A DNA stretch of 64,000 bases, taken from contig JADLGN010000019.1 in assembly GCA_020849295.1 (NCBI GenBank), positions 59,953 to 123,952 of the forward strand, in the 5' to 3' direction. The stretch comes from Bacteroidia bacterium (GTDB taxonomy: Bacteria; Bacteroidota; Bacteroidia; NS11-12g; UBA9320). Numbering within the stretch: position 1 is the first letter of the stretch; every line of letters begins with the position of its first letter. The notes under the pieces are model-generated. The model was not told where the DNA came from, did not search any database, and saw only the letters and a list, made by a program, of their open reading frames with translations. A program made the position numbers and the translations under genes. Positions 57,319 to 64,000 of this stretch are shown here, piece after piece.

Positions 57319-59889
57319 TTAATCAAACATTGCCGGTGGATTTACACCCGCTAATAATTCCTCAAAGTTGTCGGGGTGGAGTTGTTCAAATTCTTTTTGC
57401 AAAACTTTCAAATAGTTCCAGTTCTCCTTTGTGAGTTCGGTTGCTGTGTTGCACCAGTTAATAGCTGCGTTGTCTTTTAACTTCACTTCTACATCTTCTC
57501 TGCCTTTCGTTTCAATTATCCATCGGCTGCCGTCCACATGAATAGCGATGAAGTCGGGGAAATAGTTTCTGATGTTTGCCAATGTGTCGGTGTATTGAAT
57601 GCAGAAACCAAATTGCTCAGGCAGTTTCACAAACGAAACGATGTCGTCAGACTTGTCAAGAAACTTTGCAAAGTCATATTCATACTCATTGTCGCAAGGT
57701 GTGTAGTTGAATACGGTTTTTTTCGCTTCCAGAACTTTCTTTGAAGTTGGGAATGGTGGCGTGGAAGAAAGAAAACGGTTTGCCGAAAGTAGTTGCGGTT
57801 CTTTCGCTTCAACAACCAATTCACGCAATGCTTTCTCAAATTCCTTTATCACCACATAACCGGCAATGTTGCTGCTGATTGCTTTAATCACATTCGGGTC
57901 GTTCAGGTCAACTGTCTGTCCAAAAGCTTTGCGTTCAAAAAAGTCACGAACCTTTGGAGCTAACACAGCAAACTGCGAAGGCAGTTTGATGTTCTGTGTT
58001 ATCCGTCTTGCATAGTAGCCGATTACTTCCTCTGCCGTTTGTGCCTGTGGTATCGTGTATTCTCTCTCTAACAATTTTTCATCGGTGAGAATATCTCTGC
58101 CCTCGTAAATAAATTTCTTGGTGTCGCTGATTTCTTTTCCCTTCAACGGAAGTTTGTTGATGTTGAACTTCATCACATCAATAGCAGTGATTTCTTCTGC
58201 CAAAGATTTTTTCCGTGAAAGCAAAGGAGAAATGTCGGGAATGCTGATGTCAAACTCTTTCTTGCTTTCTTCGGGCTGAATGGTGAGAATTTTCAGTTTA
58301 TCCTTTCCAATCTGGAATGTTTCAAACTTCAAATCTTCCAGTTTCTCTAAATCCTCTACAAATTCCATGAATGCCTTGTTACCGATAATATCAACCCGTT
58401 CCTGATAACTGTCGGTCATGTTTCGGAACATCAATCGCAAGCCTCTGCCAATGGTTTGTTCAGGAAGAATGTTTGCTTTTGCTGAATAAGGCCGCAAGCC
58501 AACTATTACTGTTACATTCTGCACATCCCAGCCCTCACGCAACATTAGAACGCTTACGATTGCGTTCACAGGACTTTTATCATGGTCAACATCTCTTGCC
58601 GTTTTTCTTGCTGCATCTAAATCTTTTTTGGAAACCTCACCTTGTTTGTCAGTGTGAATAATTAAAGTTTTTTCACTCCCAAACTCTTTCGGATATTTTG
58701 TTCGCATCCAATCGCCAATGTCGTCTGCTTCTTCGGTGTTGTTCATCATCACAAACAAAATCGGTTTCTTTTTCAACGGCTTCAGCTGTTCGCTGTATTC
58801 TCTCCAGCGTTCAACTCCCGCTGTCAGAAAACCGCTGTAACGAACACTGGCAACAGTGCTTTTCGCCTCTTCTAATTTTGAAATTCCTTTGATAGGTCGC
58901 TTTACAATTCTGTCAAGAATTGCTTGCTTCAACGGGTAATCAAAAATTGTCCATGCGAACAAACTGCCCTTGCTGTATCGTGGTGTCGCGGAATAGTCAA
59001 GTTGTGCTGCAATCGGTTTTTGCGAATGCAGTTTGCGGATGAACTTGTTCCATTCGCTATCTTCTTCATGGGTGTGGTGTGCTTCATCATTTATCACCAT
59101 CAACATTCCTTCACGGTTGGCAATGCGTTTGTCAAAGTCGGTAATTTCTGTTTTCTGTGTTGGTGGAATGCTGCCAAGCATGGCAGCCATTGCATCAGGT
59201 TCTTCTTGGCTGTTTCTTGTTCCTCTTTCGTAAAACTGCTGAATATTGGTCAGGTAAATGGCTCCCTGGCTGTGGCTGCGTTCTGTGTCGCCCCGCATGT
59301 AATAATCCATGTCCCACAACCAGAGCAAGTGTTTAGGAATGAAAGGAAGCGTTCTGAAAACATTACCACTTTCAAAATCAGTTTTCAACCGGTCAAATAC
59401 TATCACGTTTGGTGCAAGTATCAGAAAGTTGTTGGCATAGCCTTTTTCGCCCCGCAGATAATTGGCAAACTGCCAAACAATGCTCATGCTCATCACAAAT
59501 GTTTTTCCGCTTCCTGTTGCCATCTTTAAACAGTAACGGGCAAACTCATCATAAGGCGGCAAACGCAAATCTTTTTGAGTGAACGCAAATTGTTCCAGTA
59601 ACTCTTTTCTGTTATTGATTTTCGCCACTTCAAAAATGAATATCAAAGTTTCCATTGCTTCACGCTGTGCCGTGTGAAAACGAAAACTGTTTCCGTTCGG
59701 TAAAGCATGGTCGGTGTGAAACCAAAAGTTCAGAAGTTCTCTCGTTGTTTCTGTTATGCCTTTATAGCCATCAGCCCTCCAACCTTTCACTGCTTCACGA
59801 ATGGCAGGCACACAGGCGGCTGTGCTCAACTGCTCCTGTATGTTGAACATGTCTTTTTGTGAGGTGTCTGTTTTTTTTCTCTTTGCCAT
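57319..59889 (-). CDS. res: Type III restriction enzyme, Res subunit
   Basis: 856 residues. Helicase core: Walker A KMATGSGKT (about 123-130), DEAHHTHEE (DEAH box), SATPRYSKG (motif III), and QTIGRGLRLMF (motif VI). C-terminal PD-(D/E)xK nuclease: FPDFIAIHVDG then IIETKG (about 775-796). Cuts DNA after ATP-driven translocation, together with Mod. Separated from the rest of the locus by an IS200-like insertion. Confidence 0.92.
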   Translation of the reverse strand: MAKRKKTDTSQKDMFNIQEQLSTAACVPAIREAVKGWRADGYKGITETTRELLNFWFHTDHALPNGNSFRFHTAQREAMETLIFIFEVAKINNRKELLEQFAFTQKDLRLPPYDEFARYCLKMATGSGKTFVMSMSIVWQFANYLRGEKGYANNFLILAPNVIVFDRLKTDFESGNVFRTLPFIPKHLLWLWDMDYYMRGDTERSHSQGAIYLTNIQQFYERGTRNSQEEPDAMAAMLGSIPPTQKTEITDFDKRIANREGMLMVINDEAHHTHEEDSEWNKFIRKLHSQKPIAAQLDYSATPRYSKGSLFAWTIFDYPLKQAILDRIVKRPIKGISKLEEAKSTVASVRYSGFLTAGVERWREYSEQLKPLKKKPILFVMMNNTEEADDIGDWMRTKYPKEFGSEKTLIIHTDKQGEVSKKDLDAARKTARDVDHDKSPVNAIVSVLMLREGWDVQNVTVIVGLRPYSAKANILPEQTIGRGLRLMFRNMTDSYQERVDIIGNKAFMEFVEDLEKLEDLKFETFQIGKDKLKILTIQPEESKKEFDISIPDISPLLSRKKSLAEEITAIDVMKFNINKLPLKGKEISDTKKFIYEGRDILTDEKLLEREYTIPQAQTAEEVIGYYARRITQNIKLPSQFAVLAPKVRDFFERKAFGQTVDLNDPNVIKAISSNIAGYVVIKEFEKALRELVVEAKEPQLLSANRFLSSTPPFPTSKKVLEAKKTVFNYTPCDNEYEYDFAKFLDKSDDIVSFVKLPEQFGFCIQYTDTLANIRNYFPDFIAIHVDGSRWIIETKGREDVEVKLKDNAAINWCNTATELTKENWNYLKVLQKEFEQLHPDNFEELLAGVNPPAMFD

Positions 59890-59901
59890 ATCTTGTTGTT
59901 T

Positions 59902-60052
59902 AACCCCTTTCGGGGTTGCTTCTGCACAGGTTTTGCCTGCGGTTACTTATCGCATCCTATTATTACCAATAATCCCGAAGGGATTGAACACACATAACAC
60001 CGGATGAAATCCGGTGCAAAACCAATAGCGACACAATAACCCCGAAGGGGTT
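59902..60052. repeat. Four REP-like hairpins left of the IS200-type gene
   Basis: Palindromes at 59902-59917 (aacccc/ggggtt), 59971-59985 (aatccc/gggatt), 59998-60016 (caccggat/atccggtg) and 60038-60052 (aacccc/ggggtt), mostly with GAA loops. Stems differ in sequence but keep the hairpin, as REP-type elements near tyrosine transposases do. Confidence 0.7.
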
Positions 60053-60055
60053 AAA

Positions 60056-60502
60056 TTAAAGTAAATATTTTTCATCGAATTCAATTTCATGCTCTTTAAG
60101 TAGTTCAATGTATTCTTCCCGAAAGGTCTTTTTCCTGTGGTGTTCTTCCTGCTTTTTAATGTAAGCGATCAAAATATCTTTTCGGTCAGAGGAATAGGTG
60201 AACGCACCATATCCATCCTGCCATCCGGTAAAATGCGGAAAGAGGTTATTGTCCTTTATAAACTTGCTGCTTGCAATCTTGATGTCTTTTACTAAACCGG
60301 ACAGGGATACAGAAGGATGTAAATGGGTGAGTATATGTATATGGTCTTCTACGCCATTCATCTGATAGAGGTGACATTTTTTGTTTTGTAGTATTCCCCA
60401 AATGTATTGAAACAATTCCTTACGGTGTGCAGCAGTAAGGGTGCGCTCACGGTTTTTAGTGCTGAAGACTATCTGATAGAGTATTTGAGTGTAAGTGCTC
60501 AT
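60056..60502 (-). CDS. tnpA: IS200/IS605-like Y1 transposase (REP-associated type)
   Basis: 148 residues from ATG 60502 (STYTQILYQIVFSTKNR). HUH motif in VEDHIHILTH and the catalytic Tyr in IAYIKKQEEHH. Single-strand DNA transposase. No tnpB. Surrounded by seven hairpins, which suggests a REP-associated tyrosine transposase (RAYT) with its REP repeats. It interrupts the type III R-M locus. Confidence 0.88.
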   Translation of the reverse strand: MSTYTQILYQIVFSTKNRERTLTAAHRKELFQYIWGILQNKKCHLYQMNGVEDHIHILTHLHPSVSLSGLVKDIKIASSKFIKDNNLFPHFTGWQDGYGAFTYSSDRKDILIAYIKKQEEHHRKKTFREEYIELLKEHEIEFDEKYLL

Positions 60503-60511
60503 GTTTTTATT

Positions 60512-60590
60512 GAACCCTTTCAGGGTTCTGCATTTTTTGTTTTCCCCGAATTTCATTCGAGGTTATTAATATTGAACTCCTTCGGAGTTC
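60512..60590. repeat. Three REP-like hairpins right of the IS200-type gene
   Basis: Palindromes 60512-60528 (gaaccct/agggttc), 60544-60562 (cgaat/attcg core) and 60574-60590 (gaactcc/ggagttc), each with a TTC loop. The loops are reversed (TTC) relative to the GAA loops on the left, so the array is symmetric around the transposase. Confidence 0.7.
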
Positions 60591-60681
60591 TTTTGTTTTT
60601 TCTTAGTCTAGTTCACTAAGCGGAAATTCATTCTTAACAATCATAGTTTTCATTTAATCATTCAAATCATAGTTTAAGACA

Positions 60682-61656
60682 TTAGCCATTGATAAGATTC
60701 ACTATAAGTTTTATCATCAGTTCTTTTTCTTCCGGTTTACTCTGTGCTATCAGCAAAGCAAGTGCCGTTAACCCATTATCATTTATTTTCAGTTCTCCGT
60801 TTTTCTTGAAACGGTGTTTATTTTTTTCCAAGAACCACACAAACAGAAAAGCTCCAATGCGTTTGTTGCCATCGCTGAATGAATGGTTCTTGATGATAAA
60901 GTAAAGCAGATGTGCCGCCTGCTCTTCAATACTTGGATATAAATACTGTCCGCCAAAAGTTTGTATGATACTTTGTAAGGAACTTTTAAAACCCTCATCT
61001 TTTTCGTTGCCGAATAAATCAGTAGCTTCTTTCTTTTTCTTCAGTTGTTTTTTCAATTCATTCACCGCTGATATTGCTTCGGTATAACGTATCTCATAGG
61101 TGATCTTTTCATTCAGTTTTTCTGAAACGAGATTATTGCTGTCGAACCGGTTAAGCAATACGAAACTGTTAGCGTAGCTGTTGATTATTTCCAGCAATCC
61201 TTTTGCTTCCTGCAATTGCAATGTTTCTGCTTTGCCTCCGGTGCTGATTAGCTGAATTGTTTGTTGGAGTTGCTCCAATCGTTTTTGATTGATGGCATAA
61301 CCTTTTACCAGATAATCTTTAAGCCGTTGTGTTGCCCATTGTCGGAATTGGGTGCCTCGCTTGGAGTTTACACGATAGCCGACGGATAATATAGCATCCA
61401 GGTTATAAACCAACTGCCTGCGCTGTATTTGCCTTTTACCTTCTTTTTGAACTTGTAAGTATTCCTTACAAGTTGCCTTTTCAACAATTTCACCTTCTTT
61501 ATAAATCTTCTTCAAATGAAGCGTTATATTTTGTGGGGTGGTTTTAAATATCTCAGCCATTTGCCGTTGCGTAGCCCAAACCGTTTCATCATCCAACATA
61601 ATGGCAACCTCAATTCCTTCGGATGATTTGTATATCTCTACTTGTTTTTCTTTCAT
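60682..61656 (-). CDS. RhuM-Fic/Doc fusion protein
   Basis: 324 residues. N-terminal RhuM domain (about 1-125, VWATQRQMAEIFKTTPQNITLHLKKIY ... YRVNSKRGTQFRQWA), coiled middle, then a Fic/Doc domain with HSFSDGNKRIGAF (258-270). The NKR form of the motif is like Doc (phosphotransferase) rather than classic Fic AMPylators (NGR). Possible toxin or effector inside the R-M locus. Its ATG overlaps the mini-ORF stop (ATGA). Confidence 0.85.
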   Translation of the reverse strand: MKEKQVEIYKSSEGIEVAIMLDDETVWATQRQMAEIFKTTPQNITLHLKKIYKEGEIVEKATCKEYLQVQKEGKRQIQRRQLVYNLDAILSVGYRVNSKRGTQFRQWATQRLKDYLVKGYAINQKRLEQLQQTIQLISTGGKAETLQLQEAKGLLEIINSYANSFVLLNRFDSNNLVSEKLNEKITYEIRYTEAISAVNELKKQLKKKKEATDLFGNEKDEGFKSSLQSIIQTFGGQYLYPSIEEQAAHLLYFIIKNHSFSDGNKRIGAFLFVWFLEKNKHRFKKNGELKINDNGLTALALLIAQSKPEEKELMIKLIVNLING

Positions 61657-61733
61657 GCTGCCTTTCTAAGGTTCAATAAATTGTCTTTCATCCTGTTCCA
61701 TTTTGGAACTGTTGCTATTGTAGCTTCACTCAT
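61653..61733 (-). CDS. 26-residue mini-ORF coupled at both ends
   Basis: ATG 61733 shares ATGA with the mod stop, and its TGA shares ATGA with the rhuM-fic start. The peptide begins MSEATIATVPKWNRMKDNLL and is basic at the end (LNLRKAA). Too short to classify, but the double ATGA overlap is hard to explain by chance. It could be a leader for coupling or a small partner protein. Confidence 0.5.
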   Translation of the reverse strand: MSEATIATVPKWNRMKDNLLNLRKAA

Positions 61734-63634
61734 TTTAACTCAATTTCTACTGCCTTAGTCGTGTCGTTTCCTAAAATATCAATCACCTTTACAAGCACTG
61801 TGAACTTTCCTTTTGCTTCGTAAAGATGGTTTGCCGTGAGCTCAATTTTCGTATTTTGCTTGGTGCGGTAACTCTGCCATTCGTTGTGAAAAGTATCGTC
61901 ACGGTAATTCCAGTCCACCGCCCAGTAATCAATCCACTGACTCCAATGCGTAATGTGTGCTCTTACTTCTTCGGGAATGTCATCAGGCGGAATAATAAAA
62001 TTGTCAAGTGTGATGCTTAATTTATTTTTGTCAATTTTTGTTTTGAGTTTGAGTGAAGCCAGTTCATAGAACTTGATGTCTCCCTGTTCAACTGCTTTCT
62101 TCTCCAAAACTTCTCTCGGAATTTTTTTGAACTTCACATCAACCTTGTTGCTTGCTGCAAACTGGGCTGCGGTTTCGTTCACATCAAAAGCAAAGTCCCA
62201 ACCCAAAAAGTCAATGCCGTTTGTCTCAACTCTTATTTGTTTGATTTTTTCTTTTTTACCTTCTTTAATCATAGTATCCATCTCATCATTTGAATCATAG
62301 TTCAGACCTTTACCTACCAATTTCCAAAATTCAAGTATGGTGGCTTTGATGTCGTCAACTGTTACAGGTGTTTCTACACTGCCCACATGAATCATTCTTC
62401 CTGCCTTTGCTCCGTGTATCCATGTGTAACCGTCAAGTGGTTTTGCATGATAGAGTTCGTTGATGAAATGCTTGTAGGTTTTTTCCTGTTGCAATCGGTT
62501 CTCTGCATTTTCAAATTCCGCTTTTATCCATTGCTGCCTTTCATACTTGCCGAGGTTCTGAACGATGAAAGGTTTTACATTGTCAATTCCCAAAAATCGT
62601 TTTCGTGCGGTGTGAATGGCAAATCTCCCTAAGTCGCAGGTAATCCATCGGCGATTATTTTTTTCTGCTGTGGCTGCTGTTGTTCCGCTTCCGCAAAAGC
62701 AGTCAAGAACTAAATCACCTTCATTGCTGCTTGCTTTGATAATGCGTTCTAAAAGGGCTTCGGGCTTTTGAGTTTGGTAAAATAGATTTTCAGTTCTATC
62801 CGCTGGTTGCAGCATTGAAAGTCGCCATACATTATCAACCACTCTTTCATCACGCATCTGATACATAACATTCCCTTCTTCATCCCTTGCATTTATTGCC
62901 TTTCCATCAACCTTTTTTCGCACAAGCTGCTTCACAGGGACATCTCGCTTCTCCGTAAGAGGATTAAAACAGTAATCTGAAGATTTATTTTTTACATACC
63001 AATAAATAGTGTCAGTGGCTCTTGGAAAAACACCTTTTCTTGTATCAGGCATTTTGTTGTAGTAATACCAATAAATTTCATTTCGGAAATTTTCATAACC
63101 AAACACCTCGTCTAGAATCACTTTTGCATATTGTCCGACATGCCAGTCAAGATGAACATAAATACTTCCATCTTCTGTAAGTAATTCTCTTAGCAATACA
63201 ACGGTTTCATAAAACCATTGCATATAACTGTCAAGCCCTTTCCCCCAGGTGTCACGGTAAGCTTTCTGTTCAATAATGCTGGGCTGCTTTACAAAAGTGG
63301 TTGTTTCATCTTCATCGGTGTCGGGGTGGTCGGCAATGGTGGCGGTAAAAGAAAAGTCAGAGCCAACATTAAACGGTGGGTCTATGTAAATGAGATTCAC
63401 TTTACCAGCAAACTCGGGCAGCAAACTTGGCAGCACATATTTTTTATCTCCCCATATAAGCCGGTTGCGCCATTCGCCGGTGTCCTGCTTTTGGTTAAAC
63501 AAGCTGCCTAAGCGTTTTTCTCTGTCAGATTTGCTTTCGTTAATGGTTTCAATGGTCTGGAAAGGAAGTGCAATGCGAACAGGAGCTACTTTTTTCCCGT
63601 CTTTATATTTTCCTTCCCAAATAAGTTCGGTCAT
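61730..63634 (-). CDS. mod: Type III DNA methyltransferase, Mod subunit (N6-adenine, beta class)
   Basis: 634 residues. Catalytic DPPF (85-88, IYIDPPFNV) comes before the AdoMet motif DCFCGSGTTAA (311-321), the beta-class order. Modifies adenine and provides target recognition for Res. The segment between about 100 and 280 would be the recognition domain. The upstream 366 bp carry a boundary repeat. First gene of mod, mini-ORF, rhuM-fic, (tnpA), res. Confidence 0.94.
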   Translation of the reverse strand: MTELIWEGKYKDGKKVAPVRIALPFQTIETINESKSDREKRLGSLFNQKQDTGEWRNRLIWGDKKYVLPSLLPEFAGKVNLIYIDPPFNVGSDFSFTATIADHPDTDEDETTTFVKQPSIIEQKAYRDTWGKGLDSYMQWFYETVVLLRELLTEDGSIYVHLDWHVGQYAKVILDEVFGYENFRNEIYWYYYNKMPDTRKGVFPRATDTIYWYVKNKSSDYCFNPLTEKRDVPVKQLVRKKVDGKAINARDEEGNVMYQMRDERVVDNVWRLSMLQPADRTENLFYQTQKPEALLERIIKASSNEGDLVLDCFCGSGTTAATAEKNNRRWITCDLGRFAIHTARKRFLGIDNVKPFIVQNLGKYERQQWIKAEFENAENRLQQEKTYKHFINELYHAKPLDGYTWIHGAKAGRMIHVGSVETPVTVDDIKATILEFWKLVGKGLNYDSNDEMDTMIKEGKKEKIKQIRVETNGIDFLGWDFAFDVNETAAQFAASNKVDVKFKKIPREVLEKKAVEQGDIKFYELASLKLKTKIDKNKLSITLDNFIIPPDDIPEEVRAHITHWSQWIDYWAVDWNYRDDTFHNEWQSYRTKQNTKIELTANHLYEAKGKFTVLVKVIDILGNDTTKAVEIELK

Positions 63635-64000
63635 ATTATCTTTTGTCTGTTTATTAATTACAAAGAAAGTATTTTAATAAGTGCGAAGGTAAAAAAATTA
63701 AAACACGAAGCGTTGGGCTGTTCCCGAAGTGTCGGGACAAACTGTGTCGGCATGTCAGTCTGCCAATGCTGTCCGAATTGGTCGTATTTATATGTCTGTC
63801 CACTGGTCAATTTTGTTGTCGTCTGTTTGGTTTAAGTCCGTTCGAGTCAACTTAGCACTGTCGTCAAATAGCATTGCCCATAACGGCAGTCTGTCTAAAA
63901 ACTCTATTTATTTTTTCAAATAAAGTAAAAAAGGTTGAACAAAAAATGATTTTTTGGAAAAGGAGAAAAAGTTCTGAAAATTATTAAAAAATTGTTCAAA
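63635..64000. other. Spacer upstream of mod, right end of window
   Basis: No gene is seen. It contains a palindrome CCCGAAGTGTCGGG-ACAA at about 63723-63740, related to the 21-bp element, and an empty boundary repeat at 63876-63903. The last 90 bp are AT-rich. Confidence 0.6.
63876..63903. repeat. Cassette-boundary repeat, empty copy
   Basis: GCCCATAACGGCAGTCTG followed by TCTAAAAACT. It aligns with 56786-56813 and with 55514-55560 minus the insert, in the same orientation. Confidence 0.75.

Noticed and set aside
58924..59529. 201-residue plus-strand ORF opposite res
   Set aside because: Antisense to the conserved helicase core of res; it owes its length to the codon bias of the opposite strand.
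60503..60556. 18-residue N-terminal extension of the transposase
   Set aside because: It runs through a palindrome (60512-60528); IS200-like proteins begin like STYTQ, as from ATG 60502.

Overview
This window comes from a member of the Bacteroidota. The DNA is visibly AT-rich. Predicted promoters follow the Bacteroidota pattern (TTTG, about 19-20 bp, TAnnTTTG) and starts often lack a purine-rich ribosome site. Several large secreted proteins belong to the type IX secretion (T9SS) style. Characteristic genes include a type III glutamine synthetase, a DUF3098 gene between ftsX and uppP, a HAD-then-ECH beta-oxidation fusion, and a DnaX without the zinc module. I see no rRNA, tRNA or CRISPR array.

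Layout. 1-10192 (minus) is one uninterrupted reading frame of at least 3397 codons that runs off the left edge: an exported beta-helix protein built from about 540-residue modules of two alternating types. 10.3-13.4 kb holds small exported proteins and lipoproteins. 13.5-36 kb is chromosomal housekeeping: glnN, a FAH-family enzyme, folA, an RluD-type pseudouridine synthase, a sugar-phosphate isomerase, a PHP phosphatase, dnaX, methylmalonyl-CoA epimerase, iscS-iscU-iscA, a TPR-membrane-adenylate cyclase, an envelope-sugar operon (kdsD, manC, SGNH, MBOAT), recQ, tyrS and waaA. 36-46.5 kb carries envelope genes: a lipoprotein, an outer membrane protein, a DegT aminotransferase, ugd, a glycosyltransferase, uppP, DUF3098, ftsX and a 902-residue T9SS cargo. 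46.6-53.5 kb has thyA and a complete beta-oxidation operon (tetR-fadN-fadA-fadE) with a clear palindromic operator overlapping its promoter. A Tat-exported superoxide dismutase follows.

From about 54.7 kb to the right edge the character changes: higher GC, long gene-poor spacers, repeats and accessory genes. There is a MazEF-like toxin-antitoxin pair with three AGTATAT boxes at 13-bp period, a lone T9SS cargo protein, and a type III restriction-modification locus. That locus reads (minus strand) mod, a 26-codon mini-ORF, rhuM-fic, an IS200-like transposase surrounded by hairpins, then res. The genes here are bounded by copies of a short repeat (core AACGGCAGTCTGTCTAAAAAC). Three sites related to this repeat carry a 21-bp palindromic insertion, and empty counterparts of the same sites occur in the same window.

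How the genes work together. The kdsD/manC/waaA/ugd/degT/glycosyltransferase/uppP/MBOAT genes jointly serve lipopolysaccharide and surface polysaccharide synthesis. The tetR-fadNAE block is a self-contained, fatty-acid-responsive degradation unit. The right end is a defence island in which DNA modification, a Fic/Doc-type enzyme and restriction are transcribed in one direction.
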